Origin: Epiperipatus broadwayi
Taxonomy: Eukaryota; Onychophora; Udeonychophora; Euonychophora; Peripatidae
Assembly: GCA_028023455.1 (NCBI GenBank)
Contig: JAQFVV010012422.1
Coordinates: forward strand, 10,082,337-10,146,336
Length of the DNA: 64,000 nucleotides
Direction of reading: 5' to 3'
The position numbers were made by a program, and so were the translations under genes. Positions within the stretch are counted from its first letter, which is position 1. Each line of letters begins with the position of its first letter. The notes beneath the pieces were generated by a model. It was not told the origin of the DNA and ran no database searches. It was given only the letters and a program-made list of their open reading frames with translations. This document shows, in pieces, positions 51,035 to 61,988 of the stretch.

Positions 51035-52733
51035 TCAAACACATGGCCTGTTGTTTTTTTGGTGCTCGAAGAATATGGATCTGTTTTCATTGTTATTTAT
51101 AGCTTTCCTGTACAAATAATGATGTTGAGATGTTCTTGTTGTAATGTTAGCATGGGTCTCCCCATAATATGCCACTCTACATCCATTGGTTGAGCATGAA
51201 ATTTTATAAACTGCTTGAGCTATTTGATCAGAAGGTATTTTGTCTTTTGTATTGTTTATCATTCTGTTTGTTGATGGAGGGGTGTGGAATCCTAGTTCGA
51301 AGGACTCAGCAAACATTTTATAATATTTTCTAGCAATTGATGGTATATAGGGTAGCATTATTCTGGGTTTATTGTTTTTGACCGTGTCAGTTTGTAATTT
51401 AGTTTGAAATTGCCTGATCTTTTTATAGATAACATTGTGTGAAAATCCAACCTTTTCTAGATCTTTAATATAATTTGTGAGGTTCATTTTTTGGTCAGCT
51501 TCAAATTTACATAGTCTATGATTTCTGTGCAGGAAGGAAGAGAGTCCAGTCAATTTATGTGAGTTGGGTGAGTTCGAGTTTGGATGTATAAATCCTCGAA
51601 TTTCTAGTGGCTTAACTGTCACAGCGTATGTAAGTTGGTGTGGATCTCTATGAACTTGAATATCTAGATAATTAACATTGTGCTGAAGATTTTCATGTAT
51701 GCAGTTAATTGTTAATGAGGGGTTTGTGTTTGTAGCTCTTTTTGAATATCCATTATTATTTGTTCCGGTGCAACTATGAATACATTATCGACATAGCGCG
51801 TATATATTAAGTTTGGTTCAATAGTGTAGTATTTAGTCAGTATTTGCCTTTCAAAATGATTGAGGAAAATACTAGATATTATCCCACTTATTGGGAGGCC
51901 CATTGGCCATCTGTCGCTCATTTTAAACCATTTACCATTAAATGTGGCCAACAATATTTTGATCCATCCATTTCAAAAATTCTACTATGAAATTCAACTG
52001 CTCTTGTGGTTTATTATTTGTGAGTTCAGCTATAATAATGTCTATCGAGCTTTTACGGTTAATTGACCCATATAGCTCTGTTACATCCAGTAATGCCATA
52101 CTAAATTCATGTTTGATTCTGGCTTGCTTAATTTTATTAATGAATTCAAATGATGAGTTAATCACGTTTGCCAAAACCTATTCTTTTGAGGAGCCATTGA
52201 TTTATCATTTTTGCAGTATTGACGTAATGTGCTCCGCTGAAATCTATCATCAATCTTAACGGTGCATTACGTTTATGTAACTTAATGTTAGCGAAGATTC
52301 TTGGGGGTGTAGATGCAGATGGATATATATGAAAATATTGGGCCTTTGAAAAGGCCTTGTTGCAATTTTTGCGAAGTATAGATGCTATAAATTTCTCTTT
52401 ATTTACTTTATTATTAAAATTGGCTATTTCTTCAAATTTCAAATTGCCAATCTGATTATTAATTTATTTAAATAATCTCCTCTGTTTATTAGAACAAATC
52501 TATTCCCTTTATCTTCTTTAATACAAGTGATACTGTTGTCTGCGAGAAACTTTTTCGTGCTTTTAATTTTAGTGCTCCATTCATCCATGTTCTGCTTCAG
52601 TGGCTTGTGTTGGATTGCTTTTGCGAGTTTGTTGATGAACGTGTCTTTCTGGGGATTGTCCATAACATTCGCTTCTACATCCGCTATTAACTCCATCATA
52701 GAAAATTATCAGATGAAAGAAGCTTGCTACTGA
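51035..52733 (-). mobile_element. Penelope-like retroelement (PLE), decayed
   Basis: Read on the minus strand from 52733 down, motifs come in PLE order across at least four frameshifts. KGNRFVLINRGDY lies at 52439-52699. PRIFANIKLHKRNAPLRL lies at 52158-52442. The RT palm motif A, MALLDVTELYGSIN, lies at 51938-52174. WPMGLPISGIISSIFL and the catalytic box YTRYVDN (usually YVDD) lie at 51712-51954. A linker and the GIY-YIG endonuclease follow at 51035-51622, with YKISC and YYGETHANITTRTSQHH. The endonuclease is cut short soon after this block. PLEs combine a telomerase-like RT with a GIY-YIG nuclease. The frameshifts and the Asp-to-Asn change in the catalytic box indicate a dead copy. Confidence 0.88.
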
Positions 52734-53781
52734 CAGAAAGGAATTCAGTAATAGTTTAATATATAAATATAGGGCATATTAAGATAATAATTCCAATATT
52801 AAAGAAACTGTATATAAGTTATATATAATTAAACACAAATTATTTGGAAAATAGTACTTTACTTATAATGACATTACTTTTCAAAAAGGGAAATGTAATT
52901 GCTTTTTTGTTCCAAGAGAAAGTTAACTATCCTGGAAAAAGTACTTGCTTGTAATGAAATTATTTTAAAAGAAAGAAAAATCGACTTACTTATTTGTTTC
53001 AGATAAAACTTGAAAAAATCAATTGTTATTATAATTTATCCAGTGAGGAAAAACACTTTGAGTAAATTAGTTGCTAATTAAAATGAACATTAGCAGACAA
53101 ATGTTAAAATAAAATAAAAAATGCTATTTTATAAAAATGTATCTATTATATATAATGTCATTTATATTTATGTAAAAAATATTTAATTTATATTTAAAAA
53201 TATAACTGGATAAATATGTAGACTAGAGACTAAAATTTAATGCGCCCTAAATGTTCTCTTACAAGATCTTTACTGATGTGTTTATAGCTAGAATTATTTG
53301 CTATTAGATAATAAATGCAAATTTAAATCCTTTACAATAATCAATATTTTTACATTTTCTTTATGCAAACACGTATATACAAAATAATTCTATATTGCTA
53401 AAAAATAATTTGAACCTACAATTTGAAAGGCAAGTTAATAAGTAAACAATCAAAATATATTTGGGTTATTTACAAAACTCACATACGTGCATATGAGTAC
53501 CATTAGCATTTATATTTACAAATTAAATGAATGTATATTTAATCCATATTATTTACTACATTTATCGTTTTCATATAAATTTTAATAGCTGTGTGAAATT
53601 TGTAATTATGTTAGAATCAAATATTGTAGACTATTATGCTATATTATAATGTTTATTTTAGAGCTGTCATTAACCCATTTTATTATTTATTGATTAATAA
53701 AACTATTAATGTTATATCAATTATTATATTAAATTATTTTAAATGTTAGATTAAGTATTTGTTTATTTTTTATTCTTATAG
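52734..53781 (+). other. End of the 4.7-kb laminin intron
   Basis: AT-rich DNA with no recognised element, ending in the acceptor TTCTTATAG. Confidence 0.6.
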
Positions 53782-53829
53782 ATACATTCAGAAGATGATT
53801 TTGCTGTAAATAAAATTATATACCAGATG
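53782..53829 (+). CDS. Laminin-like gene, small coil exon
   Basis: 48 bp, 16 codons, phase 0 to 0: IHSEDDFAVNKIIYQM. Acceptor TTATTCTTATAG, donor GTAATA. It keeps the frame of the previous exon. It is supported only by splice signals, phase and open frame, so it is the least certain of the set. Confidence 0.4.
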
Positions 53830-54046
53830 GTAATAAATATTAGTGTATTGCATGGGTTCTATTTAATTATTTATGGAATTATATCCATGGTGTAATGGGA
53901 TTATGAATTTTATGTAATGATTCTATAGCATTGCTAAGAATAACTTTTAAAGTTCATGCACATAATTAAATCATATTGCTATATTTCATATCTATATATC
54001 ATATATACATAGATAGCAAGTACACAATAACTATATATATATATAT
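53830..54046 (+). other. Laminin intron up to palindrome 3
   Basis: AT-rich, ending in a short (TA)n tract at about 54032-54046 that abuts the LTR end. Confidence 0.6.
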
Positions 54047-56745
54047 TGAAACAGTAAGGTCTGCTTTGCAGATCTTCATTTCACCTTTTCTCACCGACTT
54101 CCTACCCTCATACCTTAGTTTGAACCCCAATCTATCGTAGTGTGTCTGCAATACGCTTATATACCGAAAATCCCGCCTAATTTTAAACCACGAGTACAAT
54201 GCTCATATTATATATATAAGTCATTCCCAAATAAATAAAAGATTATAGATTATGTATATGTTCACATAATTTTGATTTATTAAAAAGTAGGTTATATAAG
54301 TCGTAATTGCGCACACACTATGATATGCATTTTAAAACATATCCAAATTATAAATTGTTAAAGTTATTTTATTTGAATCTATTTACAAATATATTACCGT
54401 CGTAATATATTTTGATTAAAATAAAATTCATTTAGTAAATAATATTCGTTTAGTAAATAGATTCAAATATTGCGATGTAAAAGTAAAATAATTTTCGTTT
54501 GATTTAATAAAAGTCATTCCAAATATTTCAGTTAAAATAAATGAGGGACAATAGTTTAATTAGTTAATGTTATATAAGTTTATCTAAAAACAGCAGCTGT
54601 CCACTTAAGGTTTTCTTTAATTAATAAAAGTAATTTTTAATTAAATCTAGTTTGTAATCCGAATGTCGACAGGGAAATTAACAAAAGAAATTAATTAATG
54701 TTGAATTCCTTTAGACATTGGGATAGATTTAATTACAGCTGATAAGTCCGATATATTTTTGTAATGCTCCAGGGCAGTTCTATTGTTAAATTCTACTACA
54801 AAAAGGTTTTTCTTTTGTTCTCCAGTTTGTATTCTAATGTTTCTAAGAGAAATCATTCTGAGTTCTATTCTAGTAATTTGTAAATCTTGACATGACAGAG
54901 TAGAGTGTGAGAAGGCTATTTCTCTCCAGAATGGTCATCTGCTGCCGTAGACCATCGGAAGTTATCACACAAACCCCGGAACTGCTGCTGCCAAAAATAT
55001 GAACATTTCCAGATTTTGCTGTTAAATTATATAAAAACCTGGCGACCATCAATCTACCTAAATGCTTCTCCAGAGGTAACCCTAAATTAACCCAAGAGCT
55101 CTTGTGATAACTAACATCCTATAGCTATTTAAAATTGTTTTTCTTATATCTCACATAACTTCATTATGTATTTCTTTAACATGTTCAAATATAATCAACC
55201 GTTTTGCTCTATCCTTGGGTTAATATTTTCTATTTATAAAGCTTTCTTTTATTTTATTATGATAATGTGTCAGAATTGTCTTTGACCGAGTGAATTATTC
55301 CCTTTATTGAAAGTAAGATGCCGCTATTAAGGCATATTTTAAATTTATAATTTTCCAATTTTATTATCTTGCAAATTAGTCGTTCGAGGGCGATTCTATT
55401 CTTTAATATATAATATAATCACATAGTTTAAAATCTACATGTTATTGATTTTAATCTAATATGAGAGTATGTGCGAGGTCAATGATTAAATGTGTCCCCT
55501 AATGCATGATTGCGTATATAAATCTATACTTACTTTTCAAACCTGCAAGCATGCATTTTCCTATTTTAATTACCGTGGTCTACTTTAATTACAAAGTTCA
55601 TCATTGACATCGAGAATGTGCGGACCCTGTTAAATGAATTTCTGGGAATTTGATTGGGCATTTCTCTTAATCCAAGTAAAACCCATTCAGTATGTTTTAT
55701 ATACACTAGTCTCGTATTGCTGGTAAATGAATTGGTTGTTGAGACCGCTTTGTTTTATTTTTCCAAGGATTCTTTACACGGCAAAGTCCGTTCTTTTCGC
55801 TTATTGCAAGTTTCCAGGCAGAGGGTGTCCCAAATGACACCCCTGGGAATTCAACGCAATCGTCACACAGTCGCTAAGTTTCGGCTGTTCATAAAATACT
55901 TTCCTACAGGTTAGCGGTGAGATGCCTTCCGTAATTATTCCGGATCTTCAATATTGTTTTATTTTATATTTATTTTACAAAGCATCCGTGACTTAAACGT
56001 GTCACACCCTCCAACTTTAATAAATTCATTATCAGCAATACTGGCCTCCCAATGCAACTCTATTCTTATTATTCTCAAATAAATGCTTTGATCACATTCC
56101 CACTTTGTTGCTTAGTAAGCTTTTGTCCGTGCGATTCTCGAAATCAATAAATATTTTAGGACACTTAATTTTCAAATATTTTCTTAGACTTGTATAATTA
56201 CTCAAAGCACCCCACACATGTTCCTATCTCATCAAGCACATTATCGTAATGCTATTAGCCCAAGGAATAGAATATATCACTTTGCTTTAAAACCTTTTGT
56301 CATTTATTGAAATTAAATAATTATTTAATACGCGTCCCTGTCTCATATAAGCAGATACTGGCATTATATATATAATTTATTATATGAATAAAGTTTGTGA
56401 AATTATTTAAAACTAAATTTGATCTCTTATTTTATTGATTCCTATCACTGTCTCGGTCTATATATATATTTTCTGCATTTCTTTTGTAAATCCATAGACG
56501 TTAATTAGCCACTCAAACTTCTTTTAGTATAGAGTCTTTTGTTTCTCCCTGACCACCAGGCACCGGTCAAAGGTCATACTGGTAGTGGCATCAGATGCGT
56601 TGTCACATAGATGGCGCTGTGAAATTTGGGCTTTAGATTCGAACTTAGTATATCTAGAAGGAAACCCCTCCTAGAATGTTCAGTTTCATGTCTGGGGTTT
56701 GAATTCTGCAGTGTGTTAGCGAGGTAGACGATTCTGACTGTTACA
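54047..56745 (+). mobile_element. LTR-like unit, left arm of palindrome 3
   Basis: It starts TGAAACAGTAAGG next to (AT)n and ends GACTGTTACA at a central (AT)6. The ends TGAAACAGT / ACTGTTACA form a short imperfect inverted repeat with TG...CA, as in LTRs. It matches 56758-59858 as a reverse complement through many separated blocks. These include the terminal 130 bp; the AACCCAAGAGCTCTTG block at about 55090 (58495 in the other arm); the GGTTGTTGAGAC block at about 55734; and the last 220 bp. TATATAAAT lies at 55515-55523. Divergence is much higher than in palindromes 1 and 2. No ORF is shared. Confidence 0.6.
55515..55523 (+). promoter_or_regulatory. Possible TATA box, palindrome 3 left arm
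   Basis: TATATAAAT in a block (ATGCATGATTGCG before it) that is recognisable, with a weaker TATA, in the right arm near 58050. It points to the centre. Confidence 0.3.
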
Positions 56746-56757
56746 ATATATATATAT
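56746..56757. repeat. (AT)n at the centre of palindrome 3
   Basis: A 12-bp AT run separates ...CTGTTACA from TGTAATGG. Two LTR 3' ends meet here. Confidence 0.85.
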
Positions 56758-59700
56758 TGTAATGGTCAGATTATAAATCTCGCTAACACACAGCAGAATT
56801 CAAACCCAGAACACAAAACTCAACTCTCTAGGAATTGCCTCCCAGAAATCCTAAGTTTGAATCTAAAATCTATACTCCACAACACCATCTACGTGATAAC
56901 ACCTCTGACGCTACTAATAGCATAGTTTCTTGCTGGTGCTATTGGTCAGGGAAAAGCAAGAGACTCTATATTAAAATATCATTATTAGGTTCACTAACTG
57001 AAGACTATGGATGGTACAAAATATATATATGAAATATGATATAGACCAAGGTAATGGTATGGATCGAGAAAAGAAATAAATAAATTCAAGTAAGTTAATA
57101 AAATTCAATAGGTTTATTAATTGAACATTATCAATATAAGCATTGTCTGGATAAGCCAGACCATGCCGTTAAATCATTAAAAAGATAAATCTAGTTTTTA
57201 ATCAATTTTAAATGCAGTGCCATTTAGTTTACAATAATGGCTTGTTAATTTATATACTCTATGCCTCAGGTTAATGCAAGATATTATAATAATGTGCTTA
57301 AGCATAAGTATAGTTATATAAAGAAAGGTTGATTTCAAGATATACGAGACCAATGGCGAATATAATAAGTGTTTGCTTAAATCAACTAATACATTTAATA
57401 TGGGATAAAAGAACTTGTATTGAATTCAAGAATAGTGCAGACAAAAGTTCACTGATCTAGAGACATGGAAGTGGTTAAGACATGGGCAACTGAAAAAAAT
57501 ATCAACTTTAATATTAAAAGAGATTGTTGGTATCAGTAGAGGGTCAATGTACAGGATGGAGTGCGATATATTAAAACCATGTGGCTTTGTGAATTAAAAT
57601 AAAATAATAAATAACAAAATTAAAGCAGACGGGATGGTGTCTCACCATGGATCCCATGGGAGGTTTCATCACAAACAGTCTGAGTATGGCATCGTACCAC
57701 GAAATCCGTGACTGGGTGACTTAAGCGTAAAATTCCCAGGTATGGCTTTTTAGCATATATACTATCTGGAAACCGGTCTGAGCTGTAAATCCCTAGAGAA
57801 ACAAAGCAAAGTCTCAACAACCTATACACCAGCGCTGGTAACACACAATATAAAGCATAAACGAATATAGAAGGGGTAACTAAGTAAGTAAAAGCGCTTA
57901 ACCAATTCTTAAATAATTTTAAGATGGTCCACACATTCTCGACCTCAACTTTTACAGTTTATAAATTACGTGATAATTACAATAAGACAAATTACTTTAA
58001 AATAAGAAAAATGGAGGGGAGTGCATGATTAAAAGGGGATTCATGAGATTATACATAGTCATGCATTTCTCTATATTATATAGTCCACTTACTAACTTTG
58101 CGCATATCCTTGCGTTATATAAAAAAAAAGAAATACACCTTTCTTGAAAAAATAATTATTTAAAAGATTAATTAGGGATAAAATAAAGTAGCCAAACAAG
58201 CGATTTTATAAGACATTTACTAGGGTGTCAGTTATACAATTTATCAACCAAATATGGCAGCACACTAATAAAAGGGAAAAGAAATAATTCGCTCATTCGA
58301 TGTCTATCTAAGCACATTACTATAATAAAAGCCATAAAATAAATTAGCAAATATATAAAATAGAAAATATCAACCCAAGGATAGAAAAAACACATGAGTT
58401 AGATTACAAAATATTTTAAATAGAACTGCAGTTTTATAATAAAAAATACATTTAAAATTTAGCTGGCATTAAAAGGAAATATATAACACAAGAGCTCTTG
58501 GGTTAATTGAGGTTACCTCATTTCAATTGGGAAGTTCTTGCACATTTTTGTCTCCTCCAGTTGACTTTAATTGGAAGCTTTAATACAAGTTAAGCAGCAT
58601 TTTCTTGAGGTGGCAACTTCTTCGATCCATGATCAAAGTTGACACATTTTCAACAGTAGCGGCAGTTTACAATAGGTACAGACATCTGATGGTATATGCC
58701 ACAGGTTTGTCCATTTTTCCGAGCAGGAAGAGAGTCTTCCCACTGGCTTCTATTCAGACATTCTGCTTTTAATAGGCAAGGCTGGTATTTTACAAATTTT
58801 TCTAAATTTATAGGGCTGGTTTTAGCTTCTTGTAATAAATTTATAAATTTAAAATCTCGGCGAACTTCAGCTTTAATAAAAATATACTTCTCAAAATAAT
58901 TCAACTAATCAAAAACAGAATTCAACTAATAAAGCATAATCAAAACACAATATATTTAAAGCTGAATACAGACTAAGAATAAGCAAAAGCAGAATGGAAT
59001 AATAGCAAAAGCATAGAATAAGCATAAGCATAGTACAACAATAGCAAGTAATAAAGTCGGCTCTATATATACCAAGAGAGCTTACTACCCTGCAGTGATA
59101 AATCTAGAACCAAAAATAGATGCAAAATAAAAAGCTGCACTTATCTTATCCAAATATCTGAAAACAGGGATTAGTAATTAATTTTACTTTTAAGATATTC
59201 GGATTAGAACTAATTTTGTTATAACAATATTTTAATTAAAAAATACCTGAATGGACATCAGATGTTTATCTGATGGTAAAATATTTAAGCCACTAATTAA
59301 TGGATTTTATAAAATTTAAGTAATGAAGCCTATTGTTTTCTTTCCAACTTTCATTTACTTCTGACAGAAAATATATGGTGTGATTCTTATACATCTAAAA
59401 ACAACAAAATTATTTACTCTTTAAATTCTAAATGTTTAAATCTATTTACGGTTAAATATTATTTTACTAAATGAGAACAAATATTACGAATGTAATATTT
59501 CTAAAATAAATAGATTTAAACAAAATAACTTTAAATAATGAAACTATTATTTTTTTATTTATGTTTTAAAATATATTATTGCAGTCTGTGTGTAAATTTA
59601 CTTATACAACCTACATTTTAAAATGAATATGCATACATGCACATACTCGCAATTAATAAATTATTAATGTTAGGGTTTTAAAATTATATATATATCACGA

Positions 59701-59858
59701 GCATTAATACATTTGTGATCTAATTTAGGTGGGAGTTTGGCATGTAAATGACACTACAGGCACACTATGATAAATTGGGATTTAAACTAGGGTATGAGGA
59801 TAGGAAAGAAGTGAGAGAAGGTGAAATGAAGATTTGTAAAGCAAATTTTACTGTTTCA
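56758..59858 (-). mobile_element. LTR-like unit, right arm of palindrome 3
   Basis: On the minus strand it starts TGAAACAGTAAAATTTGC at 59858 and ends CTGACCATTACA at 56758. It is 0.4 kb longer than the left arm because of indels. AATAAA on the minus strand at 57113-57118 is a candidate poly(A) signal about 355 bp from the 3' end. The sequence after it resembles the U5 part of the LTR at 13144. Short ORFs at 57620-57934, 58650-58904 and 58696-58899 are not kept in the left arm and are not called genes. Confidence 0.6.
57113..57118 (-). terminator. Candidate poly(A) signal of palindrome 3 right arm
   Basis: AATAAA followed by CCTATTGAATTTTATTAAC on the minus strand. Position relative to the LTR end is similar to 13606-13611. 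Confidence 0.35.
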
Positions 59859-60074
59859 ATATATATATATATTTCACACACCTATATACACCTTTAATTT
59901 TGTTAGACTATATATATATATACCATTTAAAATTTCTTTCATTGCTTAGAAAATCTTTATTAAATTGAAACATTCACACATTAGAAAAATAATATCAGTA
60001 TTTATTTACATATTCAGGGTTAATCAATATCAGTATTCACCATTTTAAATCTTCTAAATGTGATAGAATAAAAT
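59859..60074. other. AT-rich DNA with (TA)n tracts
   Basis: It begins with the (AT)n that borders palindrome 3. Another short TA run lies at about 59911-59921. No gene. Confidence 0.6.
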
Positions 60075-60262
60075 GTGTAGCATCATAGTATAACAGTTGG
60101 GGAAAAGGTGGAATCTCATCGTATCTGCCGTACAGGGATGCCACCATGCTATTGGAACCTGGAAAATTTATATAGTAGGCAGATACTTACTGTTAAAAAT
60201 CCAACTTTTATTTTATTGACCATTAGCCCTTGCCACTAATTCATGGTGTAGCAGAGGTTTAA
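60075..60262 (-). repeat. SINE-like dispersed repeat, copy 2
   Basis: On the minus strand it shares blocks and order with 29225-29398: TTAGTGGCAAGGGCT, TATCTGCCTACTATATAAA, CAGGTTCCAATA, GGCAGATACG and TTCCCCAAC. Identity is high in blocks and lower between them. Confidence 0.5.
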
Positions 60263-60454
60263 ATCATACTTATTAAAATATATTTTTAATAAAAATTAAA
60301 AAAAAAAAAACTAGATCACTGCCAGTACTAATAACACAAAAGATTTTATTCACGTATATATATATATATATGTGACAACAAACTTAAAATATAATTTTAA
60401 AAAAATGCTTTGTTTCTTCATCATCATCATCATCATCATCATTATTATTATTAT
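60263..60454. repeat. Simple repeats before the truncated retrotransposon
   Basis: (TA)n at about 60354-60370, then (TCA)n(TTA)n at about 60417-60455, at the 5' truncation point of the jockey-like element. TGTGACAAC after the TA run resembles the LTR-type starts elsewhere, but nothing more supports it. Confidence 0.7.
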
Positions 60455-61830
60455 TTATGAAAGGTGTATTTATAATAATATTATTGTAGATATGATTAAG
60501 GTATTACCTAGTTATCAGCATGGTTTTTTACCTGGTAGATCTGCTGAAACTAATTTAATGGTGATATCTGATCATATTGCTCATGCCTTATCTGATCAGA
60601 AGCAATTAGATGTTGTATATTTTGATATGACTCAGGCATTTGACAAAGTTTCATATATTAGACTTTTGTATAAACTTAAAATGTTGGGTGTTAGTCCTCA
60701 TTTAGTTGAGTGGTTTTCCAATTATTTGAGGGGTCGTAAATCTTATGTACATATGGATAAAACTAATTCTCTTTTTTTTTGATAATATGATAGGTGTTCC
60801 ACAGGGTGGAATATTAGCACCATTGCTTTTTAATGTTTATATGTGTGATCTTGATCATAGCATAAAAAATAGTATGATACTTACTTATGCTGATGATTAT
60901 AAGTTATTTAAAAGAATTATTACTTATAGTGATCATATTGAGGTTCAAAAAAATATAGATAGTTTTATTATATGGTGTAGGTATAACAATATGGAGATTA
61001 ACATTAATAAAACATGCATTGTTTCCTATAATAATAAAACTGAAAAATCTGTTTATCAATATAAAATTGAGAATGGTGTTATTAAATATAAAGAGACTGT
61101 ATCTGATTTAGGAATTATATTTTGTAGCAATTTTACTTTTAATGTGCATATTAAATATATTATTAATAAAGCATACAGAAAGATGGGCTGTATTTTGAGA
61201 TATGGGAGAGATTTATCTATTTCCATAAAATATAGGTTATTTTTTTCTCTTATTGTTACACTTTTAGAATATAATTCTTGTATATGGAACTTCAATCTGA
61301 TTAATATTCAGTCTAAAATATATAAGATTGAAAAAATATTTAATAAATTAATAATGGGTGAATGTCAAATTGTTAAAACAGTATTGAAAGAAAGGAGAAT
61401 GTTGAAAGATATGATATTACTGAAAAAGTTGATTGATGGAAAAATTGATGTCAGTAACTGTATATCAAAAATAAAATTTGAAAGTACCTTGTCATTTATT
61501 AAGAGAAATGCAAACTTTTGGGATTAGTATATATAAAAATACTTTCTTTGGTAAATCAGTTATTAATAGATTGCAAATGGTATATAATCTAACTTTTAAT
61601 AATATTGATATTTTTTGCGATCAATTTGTGATGAATGTTAAAAAACAAATAAATGTATAATTATGAACATATATGTATATATAATTTTATGTATGTAGTT
61701 TGTATTTGCTTATAATTGTTTTGTTTTTTTAAATTTTAATTATTATCATTGTTTTTTTTTTGTTTTTTTTTATTGTGTATTTTTGTTAAAGTGTAAATGT
61801 TGAAATGCACATAATAAATGGATATTGAAT
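60455..61830 (+). mobile_element. Jockey-like non-LTR retrotransposon, 5'-truncated
   Basis: Reverse transcriptase without the upstream endonuclease. Motifs are HGFLPGRSAETNL, VYFDMTQAFDKV, GVPQGGILAPLLFNVY and the catalytic box TYADDYKLF, followed by the EYNSCIW thumb region and a C-terminus with NNIDIFCDQF. Two frameshifts break it: one in a T9 run at about 60771-60780, before GVPQGG, and one near 61500. An AATAAA is near 61814. The element ends in (ATT)n, a simple-repeat tail usual for this group. The clade (jockey versus CR1/L2 or I) is uncertain by eye; the RT order alone does not settle it. Confidence 0.85.
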
Positions 61831-61833
61831 TGA

Positions 61834-61896
<63 letters not shown>

Positions 61897-61908
61897 ATAA
61901 TAATAATA

Positions 61909-61985
<77 letters not shown>
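61834..61985. repeat. (ATT)n followed by (AAT)n
   Basis: About 60 bp of ATT repeats switch to about 90 bp of AAT/ATA repeats on the same strand, making a self-complementary tract. The right end changes to AAC and CAG triplets. Confidence 0.95.

Positions 61986-61988
<3 letters not shown>

Noticed and set aside
57620-58904. ORFs in the right arm of palindrome 3
   Set aside because: The matching frames in the left arm are broken and the residues are not conserved.
2429-59858. Palindromes as classic foldback or Ginger-type DNA transposons
   Set aside because: TG...CA ends, inward TATA boxes, AATAAA and a polypurine tract fit LTRs better, and no transposase is seen. TGTNR-type Ginger ends fit some units but not TGTGCCC. 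Not fully excluded.
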